DNA of 64,000 bases from assembly GCF_026410545.1 (NCBI RefSeq), contig NZ_JAPMIT010000004.1, positions 186,001 to 250,000 on the forward strand, written 5' to 3'. This stretch comes from Microbacterium sp. STN6 (GTDB lineage Bacteria; Actinomycetota; Actinomycetes; Actinomycetales; Microbacteriaceae). Made by a program: the position numbers and the translations under genes. The notes under the pieces are model-generated. The model had not been told where the DNA came from. It saw only the letters and a program-made list of their open reading frames with translations, and did not search any database. Below, one piece after another: positions 37,740 to 46,663 of this stretch. The stretch's first letter is position 1; each line of letters opens with the position of its first letter.

Positions 37740-38884
37740 AGGCCGTTCACTTCGGCGCAGGCAACATCGGCCGCGGCTTCGTCGGGCTCATCCTGCACAA
37801 GGCCGGCTACGATCTCGTGTTCGCCGATGTCAACGAGCAGCTCATCGACGCGCTCGCCGCCGCCGACTCGTACCGGGTGCACGAGGTCGGCGCCAACTCG
37901 CGCGACTGGAGTGTCACAGGCTTCCGGGCGCTCAACAGCTCCACCCACGAGAGCGATGTGGTGGCCGAGGTCGCCACGGCCGACGTGGTCACCTGTGCGG
38001 TTGGCCCCAACATTCTGCGGTTCATCGCGCCGGTCATCGCCTCCGGCATCCTGGCGCGCGACTCCTCGTTGCCGCCGCTCACCGTCATGGCGTGCGAGAA
38101 CGCCATCAACGCCACCGACGCACTGAAGGCCCACGTTCTCGAGAACGCGCAGGCGGATGCCGCGGCCGTCACCGGCCGCGCGATCTTCGCGAACACCGCC
38201 GTCGATCGCATCGTGCCGAACCAGGACCCCTCGGCGGGCCTCGACGTCACGGTCGAGGACTTCTTCGAGTGGGCGGTCGAGGCCGGCCCGTTCGACGGCG
38301 CACCACCGCTCATCCCCGACGCTCATTTCGTTGACGACCTCGCGCCGTACATCGAGCGCAAGCTCTTCACCGTGAACACGGGTCACGCCACCCTCGCGTA
38401 TCACGCGGCCGCAGCGGGAGCCGCGACGCTCGCCGAGGCCATGACGATCCCGTCGGTCGCCGACGAGGTGCGCGCCGTGCTGGGTGAGACGAAGGCGCTG
38501 CTCGTGGCCAAGCACGGCTTCGCTGAGGCGGTGCAGCAGGAGTACGTCGATCGCAACCTCGCCCGGTTCGCGAACCCGCACCTGCCGGACACTCCGGAGC
38601 GCGTCGGCCGGCAGCCGCTGCGCAAGCTCTCTCGGCACGAACGGTTCGTCGGTCCGGCGGCCGAGCTCGCCGAGAGGAACCTCGGTGTCGACGCCCTCCT
38701 TCGTGCCATCGGCGCCGCCCTGCGTTTCGACGTGGAGAGCGACCTCGAGAGCGTCGAGCTTCGTGCACTCCTGGTGAGCGCCTCACCGCGTGCCTTCACT
38801 GAGCAGGTGACCGGGCTGGATGCGCAGCATCCGCTCTTCGACCGCGTCGTCGATGTCGTGGCCGCCGCCCGCGCCGCGGCCTGA
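37736..38884 (+). CDS. mtlD: Mannitol-1-phosphate 5-dehydrogenase
   Basis: 382 residues. Oxidises mannitol 1-phosphate to fructose 6-phosphate with NAD. The Rossmann motif GAGNIGRGF is at residues 7-15, and the polyol dehydrogenase signature includes VNTGHATLAYHA with a conserved His. Last gene of the mtl-PTS operon; no clear intrinsic terminator follows before the infA promoter. Confidence 0.96.
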   Translation: MKAVHFGAGNIGRGFVGLILHKAGYDLVFADVNEQLIDALAAADSYRVHEVGANSRDWSVTGFRALNSSTHESDVVAEVATADVVTCAVGPNILRFIAPVIASGILARDSSLPPLTVMACENAINATDALKAHVLENAQADAAAVTGRAIFANTAVDRIVPNQDPSAGLDVTVEDFFEWAVEAGPFDGAPPLIPDAHFVDDLAPYIERKLFTVNTGHATLAYHAAAAGAATLAEAMTIPSVADEVRAVLGETKALLVAKHGFAEAVQQEYVDRNLARFANPHLPDTPERVGRQPLRKLSRHERFVGPAAELAERNLGVDALLRAIGAALRFDVESDLESVELRALLVSASPRAFTEQVTGLDAQHPLFDRVVDVVAAARAAA

Positions 38885-38922
38885 GCCCGGCGCGCCGCCT
38901 GTCGGGTTGTGCTCCGCTCGGT

Positions 38923-38951
38923 TTGCGAGTATGGGGGCAGAGGCATAAGAT
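38923..38951 (+). promoter_or_regulatory. infA promoter
   Basis: TTGCGA (38923-38928), a 17-bp spacer and TAAGAT (38946-38951) predict a leader of about 115 nt before infA. It starts the alpha-operon transcript. Confidence 0.75.
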
Positions 38952-39071
38952 TGATCTTTGGTGCTTTGTGCACGTTTGCGTGCGCCCGCCGTCTTCGGAT
39001 GCCTCGGGCCGAACGAAGCGCCACAATCCCCGCATGACCAGCAGACAAAAACTTTTAGCGACAGTGAGGCT

Positions 39072-39293
39072 ATGGCCAAAAAAGACGGTGTCATTGAGAT
39101 CGAAGGCTCAGTGGTCGAAGCTCTGCCCAACGCGATGTTCCGCGTTGAGTTGACCAACGGTCACAAGGTTCTCGCCCACATTTCGGGCAAGATGCGCCAG
39201 CACTACATCCGCATCCTTCCTGAGGACCGCGTGATCGTGGAGTTGAGCCCTTACGATCTGACCCGCGGCCGGATCGTCTATCGCTACAAGTAA
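39072..39293 (+). CDS. infA: Translation initiation factor IF-1
   Basis: 73 residues, the usual length, starting [20 protein letters not shown]. An OB-fold factor that blocks the A site during initiation. ENP-type core [21 protein letters not shown] and the [13 protein letters not shown] ending are conserved. Longer in-frame starts upstream have no support. Confidence 0.98.
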   Translation: MAKKDGVIEIEGSVVEALPNAMFRVELTNGHKVLAHISGKMRQHYIRILPEDRVIVELSPYDLTRGRIVYRYK

Positions 39294-39326
39294 TACGTCT
39301 GCTGCACAAGTAACGGCCTGCTCCTG

Positions 39327-39361
39327 GGTCTCGGTACACGCGCTATGCGCGCTACTCGACC
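39327..39361. repeat. Type B palindromic repeat (inverted orientation)
   Basis: GGTCTCGGTACACG...CTACTCGACC in the infA-rpmJ gap, transcribed within the operon. Matches the inverted form of the element at 15017-15054. Confidence 0.8.
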
Positions 39362-39400
39362 ACGGGGACGCGGGTACGAGGACAGCGAAAAGGAAAGAAC

Positions 39401-39514
39401 ATGAAGGTCAAGCCCTCCGTCAAGAGGATCTGCGACAAGTGCAAGGTCATCCGCCGCAACGGCCGCGTGATGGTCATCTGCGAGAACCCACGCCACAAGC
39501 AGCGTCAGGGCTGA
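39401..39514 (+). CDS. rpmJ: 50S ribosomal protein L36 (bL36)
   Basis: 37 residues, [20 protein letters not shown] then [17 protein letters not shown]. It has the complete zinc ribbon (two Cys in CDKC, Cys27 and His32), so it is the zinc-containing form. An AAAGGAAAG ribosome site precedes the ATG. Confidence 0.97.
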   Translation: MKVKPSVKRICDKCKVIRRNGRVMVICENPRHKQRQG

Positions 39515-39720
39515 TCAGCGAAGGTCATTTCTGGCCTTCGCAGCCGTGACGCGGACGACCGTCCGGGTCGTCCGGTCCCGTGGATTGCACAACTCGATTT
39601 CATAACTGAACATACGAACAGAGCGGCACCAGGAACTCGCCTTGGCGAGGGACACCCAAGGTTGGAGGCCTTGGCACCGGAGCCGTCCATTACCTCCACT
39701 CACTCACAGGAGAAGCCACT

Positions 39721-40095
39721 ATGGCACGTCTAGCCGGCGTCGACATCCCGCGCGAGAAGCGCGTGGAAGTTGCACTGACGTACATCTACGGTGTTGGCCG
39801 CACGAGGGCGTTGAAGACCCTCGCCGACACCGCGATCGACGGGAACATCCGCGTCAAGGATCTTTCCGACGACCAGCTCATCGCCCTTCGCGATTACATC
39901 GAGGGCAACTTCAAGGTAGAAGGTGACCTCCGTCGCGAGGTCGCCGCCGACATCCGTCGCAAGGTCGAGATCGGCAGCTACGAGGGTATCCGCCACCGTA
40001 AGGGCCTCCCGGTTCGCGGTCAGCGCACCAAGACCAACGCTCGTACCCGCAAGGGCCCGAAGCGCACCGTGGCCGGCAAGAAGAAGGCGCGCTAG
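39721..40095 (+). CDS. rpsM: 30S ribosomal protein S13 (uS13)
   Basis: 124 residues. A 30S head protein contacting P-site tRNA and L5. [28 protein letters not shown] and [21 protein letters not shown] are diagnostic. Follows a 206-bp gap after rpmJ with no supported ORF. Confidence 0.98.
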   Translation: MARLAGVDIPREKRVEVALTYIYGVGRTRALKTLADTAIDGNIRVKDLSDDQLIALRDYIEGNFKVEGDLRREVAADIRRKVEIGSYEGIRHRKGLPVRGQRTKTNARTRKGPKRTVAGKKKAR

Positions 40096-40139
40096 GCCCC
40101 CGGCCAGCGTCCTCACGCCCTTAGGATTCAGGAGAAATC

Positions 40140-40538
40140 ATGGCAGCACCCAAGTCGGCCGTTCGCAAGCCGCGCAAGAAGGAAAAGAAGAACATCGCCG
40201 TGGGCCAGGCCCACATCAAGTCGACCTTCAACAACACCATCGTCTCGATCACCGACACCACCGGTGCGGTCATCAGCTGGGCGTCCTCCGGTGGAGTTGG
40301 CTTCAAGGGGTCGCGCAAGTCGACCCCGTTCGCCGCACAGCTGGCCGCCGAGTCAGCCGCGCGCCAGGCGCAGGAGCACGGCATGAAGAAGGTCGACGTC
40401 TTCGTCAAGGGCCCCGGCTCGGGCCGCGAGACCGCTATCCGCTCGCTTCAGGCCGCTGGCCTCGAGGTCGGCTCGATCAACGACGTCACCCCGCAGGCGC
40501 ACAACGGCTGCCGGCCGCCCAAGCGTCGTCGCGTCTGA
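40140..40538 (+). CDS. rpsK: 30S ribosomal protein S11 (uS11)
   Basis: 132 residues. Forms the mRNA exit platform. [21 protein letters not shown] and [22 protein letters not shown] are conserved. In most bacteria rpsD would follow; here a type A repeat and then rpoA come next. Confidence 0.98.
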   Translation: MAAPKSAVRKPRKKEKKNIAVGQAHIKSTFNNTIVSITDTTGAVISWASSGGVGFKGSRKSTPFAAQLAAESAARQAQEHGMKKVDVFVKGPGSGRETAIRSLQAAGLEVGSINDVTPQAHNGCRPPKRRRV

Positions 40539-40552
40539 ACGCTCTTCATGTT

Positions 40553-40648
40553 GGTTGAGGAGCGAGCGCCAGCGAGCGTCTCGAAACGCCTCTGCGCCGA
40601 CAGGAGGAGCATCGCGGTTTCGAGACCCTCGTACCTCGCTCCTCAACC
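40553..40648. repeat. Type A palindromic repeat between rpsK and rpoA
   Basis: A 96-bp element opening GGTTGAGGAGCGAGCG and closing CTCGCTCCTCAACC, with inner TCTCGAAACG and GGTTTCGAGAC. It occupies the place of rpsD in the usual alpha operon order. Confidence 0.8.
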
Positions 40649-40682
40649 CACCCAGCTTTCATAACTCAATACCTCACTCACG

Positions 40683-40706
40683 CAAGTGTCATATAGCGGA
40701 CACTTG
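40683..40706. promoter_or_regulatory. Perfect 8-bp dyad upstream of rpoA
   Basis: CAAGTGTC (40683-40690) and GACACTTG (40699-40706) flank ATATAGCG. It ends 17 bp before the rpoA GTG, just upstream of the AAAGGA ribosome site. It could be an operator, a processing hairpin or a translational control element. Confidence 0.55.
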
Positions 40707-40723
40707 GCCGAAAGGAATCAACA

Positions 40724-41716
40724 GTGCTCATTGCACAGCGTCCAACGCTCGCCGAAGAGAACATCTCGGAGTTCCGCTCGCGGTTCATCATCGAGCCGCT
40801 CGAGCCCGGCTTCGGGTACACCCTCGGCAACTCCCTGCGCCGCACCCTGCTCTCGTCGATCCCGGGCGCTGCGGTCACCAGCATCCGCATCGACGGCGTG
40901 CTGCACGAGTTCAGCACCGTTCCCGGTGTGAAGGAAGATGTCACCGAGATCATCCTGAACATCAAGGGTCTCGTCGTCTCGAGCGAGCACGACGAGCCGA
41001 TCACCGCGTACCTGCGCAAGACGGGTGCCGGTCAGGTGACGGCGGCCGACATCTCCGCTCCCGCGGGTGTCGAGATCCACAACCCCGAGCTCGTCATCGC
41101 GACGCTCAACGACTCGGCGAAGTTCGAGGTCGAGCTGACCATCGAGCGCGGCCGCGGCTACGTCTCGGCGACCCAGAACCGCAACGAGTACAGCGAGGCC
41201 GGTCAGATCCCGATCGACTCGATCTACTCGCCCGTGCTCAAGGTCACCTACCGCGTGGAGGCCACGCGTGCCGGTGAGCGCACCGACTTCGACCGCCTCG
41301 TGGTCGACGTGGAGACCAAGCCGGCCATCAGCCCGCGCGATGCAATCGCATCCGCAGGCCGCACCCTGACCGAGCTGTTCGGTCTGGCGCGCGAGCTGAA
41401 CAATCAGGCTGAGGGCATCGAGATCGGCCCGGCGCCGGTCGACGCGGTTCTCAGCTCTGAGCTGTCGATGCCGATCGAAGACCTGGACCTCTCGGTTCGC
41501 TCGTACAACTGCCTCAAGCGTGAGGGCATCAACAACGTCTCGGAGCTCGTGTCGCTCTCAGAGACGCAGCTGATGAACATCCGCAACTTCGGTCAGAAGT
41601 CGGTCGACGAGGTCAAGGACAAGCTCACCGAGATGGGCCTGACGCTGAAGGACTCGGTTCCCGGTTTCGACGGGGCGCACTTCTACAGCGGCTACGAAGA
41701 AGAAGAGACCAACTAG
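40724..41716 (+). CDS. rpoA: RNA polymerase alpha subunit
   Basis: 330 residues. The N-terminal domain (about 1-230) assembles the enzyme ([25 protein letters not shown]). The C-terminal domain (about 255-312) binds UP elements and activators ([31 protein letters not shown]). GTG start with AAAGGA upstream. Confidence 0.98.
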   Translation: MLIAQRPTLAEENISEFRSRFIIEPLEPGFGYTLGNSLRRTLLSSIPGAAVTSIRIDGVLHEFSTVPGVKEDVTEIILNIKGLVVSSEHDEPITAYLRKTGAGQVTAADISAPAGVEIHNPELVIATLNDSAKFEVELTIERGRGYVSATQNRNEYSEAGQIPIDSIYSPVLKVTYRVEATRAGERTDFDRLVVDVETKPAISPRDAIASAGRTLTELFGLARELNNQAEGIEIGPAPVDAVLSSELSMPIEDLDLSVRSYNCLKREGINNVSELVSLSETQLMNIRNFGQKSVDEVKDKLTEMGLTLKDSVPGFDGAHFYSGYEEEETN

Positions 41717-41765
41717 GCGCTGGTATCCCCGCCTGACTGACCACCTTTAGTACTGGAGAAAACCA

Positions 41766-42440
41766 ATGCCTAAGCCGACCAAGGGTCCCCGCCTCGGAGG
41801 CGGTCCTGCCCACGAGCGCCTGCTGCTCGCCAACCTGGCCGCCGCCCTGTTCACCCACAAGTCGATCAAGACGACCGAGACGAAGGCCAAGCGCCTGCGC
41901 CCGATCGCTGAGCGGCTGATCACGTTCGCCAAGCGCGGCGACCTGCACTCGCGCCGCCGCGTGCTTGCCACCATCGGCGACAAGACGGTTGTGCACGAGC
42001 TGTTCACGCAGATCGCGCCGCTCGTCGCCGAGCGTGAGGGCGGCTACACCCGCATCACGAAGCTCGGGTTCCGCAAGGGCGACAACGCATCCATGGTGCA
42101 GATCGAGCTCGTTCTGGAGCCCGTGGCGCCCAAGCGCAAGCCGGCCAAGGCCGCCGCGCCGAAGGCCCAGAAGCCGGCCGAGGAGGCCGCGGCTGAGCCC
42201 GAGGCCGCAGCTGCCGCGGATGCTGCTGCTGCTGGTGACGCGGATGCCGCTGGTGCTGCTGACGCGGACGCTGCGGGTGCCGCCGCGGATTCCGCTGATG
42301 CGGATGCCGCCGCCGCGACTGAGGCCGACGCCCCCGTCGAGGAGGCTCCGGTGGAGGCCGCGCAGGCCGACGCCGCCGCTGACGCGGACGCCGCCGAGGC
42401 GGATGCCGCTGCCGAAGACGCGAAGCCCGCGGCCGAGTAA
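41766..42440 (+). CDS. rplQ: 50S ribosomal protein L17 (bL17) with long Ala/Asp tail
   Basis: 224 residues against about 120 in most bacteria. The core (1-118) is normal: [33 protein letters not shown]. Residues 119-224 are a low-complexity tail, first Lys/Ala/Pro and then Ala/Asp/Glu with repeated DADAA units. L17 sits beside the exit tunnel, so the acidic tail would extend into the cytosol. Last gene of the alpha operon, followed by a strong terminator. Confidence 0.96.
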   Translation: MPKPTKGPRLGGGPAHERLLLANLAAALFTHKSIKTTETKAKRLRPIAERLITFAKRGDLHSRRRVLATIGDKTVVHELFTQIAPLVAEREGGYTRITKLGFRKGDNASMVQIELVLEPVAPKRKPAKAAAPKAQKPAEEAAAEPEAAAAADAAAAGDADAAGAADADAAGAAADSADADAAAATEADAPVEEAPVEAAQADAAADADAAEADAAAEDAKPAAE

Positions 42441-42451
42441 CACCAGCCGAA

Positions 42452-42490
42452 CGAAAAGCCCCGACCGCCCTTGGCGGCCGGGGCTTTTCG
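42452..42490. terminator. Strong intrinsic terminator after rplQ
   Basis: A 12-bp perfect outer stem (CGAAAAGCCCCG/CGGGGCTTTTCG) and a 5-bp inner stem separated by one mismatch. The A and T runs inside the stem make it able to act in both directions, which suits the convergent acyltransferase gene. Confidence 0.95.
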
Positions 42491-42544
42491 CATCCGCTCG
42501 GTTGCCGCGCTTCGCTGGCCGCCAAACCGCCCCCGAAGCCGTGA

Positions 42545-42594
42545 GTGGCCAAAAGTCGCCCTCATTTCACGTTTTGAGGGCAATTTTTGGCCGC
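42545..42594. repeat. Imperfect 20-bp inverted repeat
   Basis: GTGGCCAAAAGTCGCCCTCA (42545-42564) and TGAGGGCAATTTTTGGCCGC (42575-42594) match at 17 of 20 positions around a TTTCACGTTT loop. It is distinct from repeat types A and B. The rest of the 42491-42764 gap holds GC-rich GTGCTCGG-like direct repeats (about 42618-42706) and no gene. Confidence 0.75.
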
Positions 42595-42764
42595 TCGCGA
42601 GCGCTCGGGCCGGTGTGCGGCGTGCTCGGGCGGGCGGGTGGCGTGCTCGGGGTGGGTGGCGTGCTCGGCGGGCGGGGCGGGTGCTCGGGTGGACGGCACG
42701 CTCGGCTGCGGCTGGCCGGCGGGTGGGCAGGCGTTCGGGCGCGAGCAGCACGGCCCGGCTCGCC

Positions 42765-44861
42765 TCAGCCGGCGGGCGGGGCGGGTGTCTGGGGCCGAGT
42801 GGGAGCAGGCGTTGAGGTGGGCGCCGCAGAGGCCGGACGCGCGGCCGGCACGTGCGGGTCGATCAGGAACCAGCGCGCCGGTGGCTGGTCGACCAGCCGC
42901 TGCAGCGCGTCTCGCACGGTGGCGGCGTAGATGCGCCCGCCCGCCTGCCCGGGGTGGATCTGGTCGGGGGCGAGCAGGTCGATGTGGCTCGCGATGGCCG
43001 CGTGCCAGTCCGCGACAGCCACCTGCTGGCGCCGACGATCGAAGTCGACGAGGGCCGAATTGACACCGTCCGTCCAGCTGCGCGGCGCCTGCGCTGTGAC
43101 GAGAACGATCTTGCGCTCGGGGCCGGCGGCGCGGCTCACCTCATCGAGCGACTGCTCAGAGATCGGCCCGTTCGTGCCGAGTCCGAGAACCAGAACCGGC
43201 CGCAGCGTGCCGGCAGCCGCCATCGCGCGCACCAGGTCTGGCGCCGCTCGCATCTGGCGCGAGACGACCGCATCGATCGAGATGCCCGGGAACGTCTCGG
43301 CGAGCTCCGGCGTCGAGGCGAGCATCACTGAGTCCCCGATCGCCGAGATGTCGGTGCCGGGCGGCAGCGGATGATGGCCGTCGGCGGCAGCGTCAGTCTG
43401 CGACGCCGCGCCGCCCGTTCCTGGCGTCGGCGCCGCGCTCGAGGCGCCTGCGCCGGGGCTGGGGGAGCCGGCACCGCGATCGCCCGGCGAGGTTCCGTGG
43501 CGAGCGGATGCCGGCGCATCCGCTTGATGGTCGTGAATCGCCCTCATGCCTCTCTCGACGAGCGCCTGTGCCTGCGTCATGCGTGGAGCGGTGGCGACGG
43601 CGACCGTGGTGCCGGCGAGGCCCGCGATGAGCACCAGTGCGCACACCGCCGCAAGCGGCCGGCGCGCGGGGGCCCGCAGAACCCGAAGCAGCGCGCGAAC
43701 GGAGCGGCGCAGGCCGCGCCGACGGATCGGCTGTTCGAGGTAGCGATACGAGAGGAACGCGGCGCCGGCCGTGATCGCGATTGTGAGCACGCCCGCCGCC
43801 AGCCGGCCCTCGCCGCGGCTACTCGGCGGCAGCCCCATCGCCGCACCGACGAGAAGCAGCACCGGCCAGTGCCAGAGATACAGGCCGTACGAACGCTCGC
43901 CGATGACGCGCAGAGGTGCGATGTCGAGCGCGCGCCCAAGACTGGAACGCGGCGTCACGGAGGCCCAGATGACGAGTGCCGTGAGAATGCTGACGGCCAT
44001 GAGGCCGCCGCGGTAGGTGAGCGCCGCGTCATCGTGCAGCCACCATGCGGCGAAGCCGACGACGGCGAGGGCGAGAACGCCGACGATGGGCAGGCGCCGG
44101 CGCACGAACTCCTGCACCCGCGTCTCTCCAGCGTCGAGGTCGAACGGCCGCAGGCGCCCGAGGCAGAGGGCGAGCGTCGCACCGACGGCCAGGCCGAAGC
44201 TGTGCGCATCGGTGCCGAAATAGACGCGGGTGGGGTCGTCGCCGACCACGAACTGCAGGCCCATCGCGGCCGCCGACGCCACACCGAGCGCGGCAACCAG
44301 ACCCGCTCGCAGCCACGGAGCGCGCAGCACGAGCAGCCCGATCATGATGAGCGGCCACACGAGGTAGAACTGCTCCTCGACCGCGAGCGACCAGAGGTTG
44401 CGGAACAGCTCGGGCGCGTCCTGAGAGAAGTAGCTGCCGCCCGAGACGATGTCGATCCAGTTGCTGCTGAAGGTCGCGGCCCCGATAACCTGCCTGCCGA
44501 TGCCCACGAGTACATCGCCGCCGAGCGCCCACGCGGCCGTGCAGCAGGCAAGAACGAGGGCGACGAGTGCCGGCAGCAGGCGTCTGGCTCGCCTCGACCA
44601 GAACCGTCGCAGGCTGATGCGCCCCGAGCGGTCCCGCTCGTCCACCAGCAGCGAGGTGATGAGGAACCCGCTGATCACGAAGAACACGTCGACGCCGATG
44701 AACCCGCCCGGCAGCGCATCCGGGAAGAGGTGGTAGACGATCACCGCGATCACCGCGAGGGCACGCAGCCCGTCGAGGCCGGCGAGGTGCCGTCTGGGGT
44801 GCGCGGAAGCCGGGCGCGGCAGGGCACTGCCGGCGACGAGGGCGCGCGAAGAAGTCGTCAT
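42765..44861 (-). CDS. OatA-like acyltransferase with SGNH domain
   Basis: 698 residues from the ATG at 44861; the longer frame to 45029 would overlap divergent truA. Residues 20-420 form an acyltransferase-3 domain with about ten helices (LAGLDGLRALAVIAVIVYHL with the catalytic His, GGFIGVDVFFVISGFLIT, LWSLAVEEQFYLVWP). A further helix near 435 leads to an extracytoplasmic SGNH esterase-like domain (about 504-665: AIGDSVM, GLGTNG, DQIHP). The Pro/Ala tail is disordered. The plan matches peptidoglycan O-acetyltransferases and other cell-envelope acyl transferases. The exact acceptor is not known. Confidence 0.85.
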   Translation of the reverse strand: MTTSSRALVAGSALPRPASAHPRRHLAGLDGLRALAVIAVIVYHLFPDALPGGFIGVDVFFVISGFLITSLLVDERDRSGRISLRRFWSRRARRLLPALVALVLACCTAAWALGGDVLVGIGRQVIGAATFSSNWIDIVSGGSYFSQDAPELFRNLWSLAVEEQFYLVWPLIMIGLLVLRAPWLRAGLVAALGVASAAAMGLQFVVGDDPTRVYFGTDAHSFGLAVGATLALCLGRLRPFDLDAGETRVQEFVRRRLPIVGVLALAVVGFAAWWLHDDAALTYRGGLMAVSILTALVIWASVTPRSSLGRALDIAPLRVIGERSYGLYLWHWPVLLLVGAAMGLPPSSRGEGRLAAGVLTIAITAGAAFLSYRYLEQPIRRRGLRRSVRALLRVLRAPARRPLAAVCALVLIAGLAGTTVAVATAPRMTQAQALVERGMRAIHDHQADAPASARHGTSPGDRGAGSPSPGAGASSAAPTPGTGGAASQTDAAADGHHPLPPGTDISAIGDSVMLASTPELAETFPGISIDAVVSRQMRAAPDLVRAMAAAGTLRPVLVLGLGTNGPISEQSLDEVSRAAGPERKIVLVTAQAPRSWTDGVNSALVDFDRRRQQVAVADWHAAIASHIDLLAPDQIHPGQAGGRIYAATVRDALQRLVDQPPARWFLIDPHVPAARPASAAPTSTPAPTRPQTPAPPAG

Positions 44862-44918
44862 GAATACGTGGGGCGAGGCGGTGAGGAGACTCCACGATAA
44901 CAACCGTTCCTGACCTTT

Positions 44919-44924
44919 TAGACT
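44919..44924 (+). promoter_or_regulatory. -10 box of a probable leaderless truA transcript
   Basis: TAGACT lies 7 bp before the truA GTG (44932), and there is no Shine-Dalgarno sequence between them, so the transcript probably begins at or next to the start codon. Confidence 0.55.
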
Positions 44925-44931
44925 GACTACC

Positions 44932-46002
44932 GTGAGCGAGGAGCGGGCTGGGAGCGAGGCGCGGGCGCGGGGCGCTGAGGCGACGGATGCTGCCGCCGAC
45001 CGGGCGCTGCGGCGCATCCGTCTCGACATCGCCTATGACGGCACCGGGTTTCGGGGCTGGGGCCGCCAGCCGAATCTGCGCACCGTGCAGGGCGAACTGG
45101 AGGAAGCGCTGGCGACCATATTCCGCCGGCTGCAGCCGACGCCGACGCTGACGGTGGCGGGGCGTACGGATGCCGGAGTGCACGCCGTCGGTCAGGTCGC
45201 CCACGTCGACCTCGACCCCGCACAGCTCGGCGCCCTGCGGCGGCGGGGTGGCACCGGGGCTCGGGACCGCGGTCCGGCGGGGGAGTCGGCCGGTGCGTCG
45301 ACGGGCGAGCGGGCCGAGGCTGCCGACCCGTCGACGGGCGAGCGGGCTGAGGCGGCGCCGGAAGAGCGGATCGCGCCCAACGTTGCGACGCCGAGTGATG
45401 CGGCCCACGTGCTCGCGCACCGCCTCAACGGGGTGCTCGGCGCCTATTCAGACGTGGTGGTCACGCGCGGCTCATTCGCGCCCGACGGCTTCGACGCGCG
45501 ATTCTCCGCGGTGTGGCGCCGCTACCGCTATCGCATTGCCGACGCCGTCTCGGGCCGGAACCCGCTCGATCGGCATCGCACGGCGTGGCACGCGGCCGCG
45601 CTCGACGCCGGCGCGATGAACGCCGCGGCGGCGAGCCTCGTCGGCCTGCACGACTTCGCGTCGTACTGCAAGCCACGCGAGGGCGCCACGACGATCCGGA
45701 CACTGCAGGAGTTCGGCTGGAGCCGCGACGACGACGGCGTTCTCGTGGCCAGGCTGCAGGCGGACGCGTTCTGCCACAGCATGGTGCGTGCGCTCGTCGG
45801 CGCATGCGTGGCGGTGGGCGAGGGCAAGCTCGAGGTGCGTGACGTGGTTCTGCTGCGGGATGTCGCCGAGCGCACCAGCGCGTTCACCGTCATGCCCGCG
45901 CGTGGGCTCACCCTCATGGAGGTCGGGTATCCGCCGGATGACGCGCTGGCCGCGCGGGCAGCGCAGACGCGCGCTCTGCGCGTGCTGCCATCCGTAGTTT
46001 GA
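44932..46002 (+). CDS. truA: tRNA pseudouridine(38-40) synthase TruA, with internal insertion
   Basis: 356 residues, about 80 longer than typical TruA. The catalytic Asp80 is in AGRTDAGVHAVGQVAH, with YDGTGFRGWGRQPNLRTVQGELE near the start and SFCHSMVR-like AFCHSMVRALVGA near the end. The extra length comes from an Ala/Glu-rich N-terminus (about 25 residues) and a hydrophilic insert at about 104-155 with two STGERAEAA copies (33-bp period, 45298 and 45331). The insert is in frame and lies in a surface loop, so the enzyme is probably active. The stop codon overlaps the rplM promoter. Confidence 0.92.
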   Translation: MSEERAGSEARARGAEATDAAADRALRRIRLDIAYDGTGFRGWGRQPNLRTVQGELEEALATIFRRLQPTPTLTVAGRTDAGVHAVGQVAHVDLDPAQLGALRRRGGTGARDRGPAGESAGASTGERAEAADPSTGERAEAAPEERIAPNVATPSDAAHVLAHRLNGVLGAYSDVVVTRGSFAPDGFDARFSAVWRRYRYRIADAVSGRNPLDRHRTAWHAAALDAGAMNAAAASLVGLHDFASYCKPREGATTIRTLQEFGWSRDDDGVLVARLQADAFCHSMVRALVGACVAVGEGKLEVRDVVLLRDVAERTSAFTVMPARGLTLMEVGYPPDDALAARAAQTRALRVLPSVV

Positions 46003-46027
46003 CCGGTGCCTGAGGGTGCCGTAACAT
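45999..46027 (+). promoter_or_regulatory. rplM-rpsI promoter
   Basis: TTGACC (45999-46004), a 17-bp spacer and TAACAT (46022-46027). The -35 overlaps the truA stop codon. Leader of about 135 nt. Confidence 0.8.
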
Positions 46028-46168
46028 AGACCCTTGGTGTCTGCGCTCCTGTGGCGCGACACACGAACGTGAGCCCTCCGCCGGTTCGCTCGACGGCATC
46101 GCCGCTCGAACAGCCATGGAGTGGGATTCACGAACACCTCCGTTCGACATGAGAAAGCAGCCACTATC

Positions 46169-46615
46169 GTGACGCGCACTTACACCCCCAAGGCAGCCGA
46201 GATCCAGCGCGACTGGATTGTCATCGACGCGACCGACGTCGTGCTCGGTCGTCTCGCCAGCCAGACGGCGATCCTGCTTCGCGGCAAGCACAAGCCCACC
46301 TTCGCCAACCACATGGACACCGGCGACTTCGTCATCATCGTCAACGCCGACAAGGTCGCCCTCACCGGCGCCAAGGCGGAGCAGAAGAAGGCATACCGCC
46401 ACTCGGGTTACCCGGGCGGCCTGAGCGCCGTCAGCTACGCCGAGCTTCTCGAGAAGAACCCGGTTCGCGCCGTCGAGAAGGCCGTTCGCGGAATGCTGCC
46501 GAAGAACTCGATCGGTCGCGCCCAGCTCACCAAGCTCAAGGTCTACGCCGGCCCGGAGCACCCGCACGCTGCACAGCAGCCGAAGCCGTTCACCTTCGAG
46601 CAGGTCGCGCAGTAA
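46169..46615 (+). CDS. rplM: 50S ribosomal protein L13 (uL13)
   Basis: 148 residues from GTG 46169 ([20 protein letters not shown]), which matches the family N-terminus; the GTG at 46121 adds 16 unrelated residues. Early 50S assembly protein. Pairs with rpsI as usual. Confidence 0.97.
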   Translation: MTRTYTPKAAEIQRDWIVIDATDVVLGRLASQTAILLRGKHKPTFANHMDTGDFVIIVNADKVALTGAKAEQKKAYRHSGYPGGLSAVSYAELLEKNPVRAVEKAVRGMLPKNSIGRAQLTKLKVYAGPEHPHAAQQPKPFTFEQVAQ

Positions 46616-46663
46616 GCGCCCGGCACCGCAGACACAGACTCTAGACAAAGGATTCACACCACC

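Noticed and set aside
44862-45029. N-terminal extension of the acyltransferase to 45029
   Set aside because: It would overlap the divergent truA coding region and its promoter. The ATG at 44861 gives a start just before the first membrane helix.
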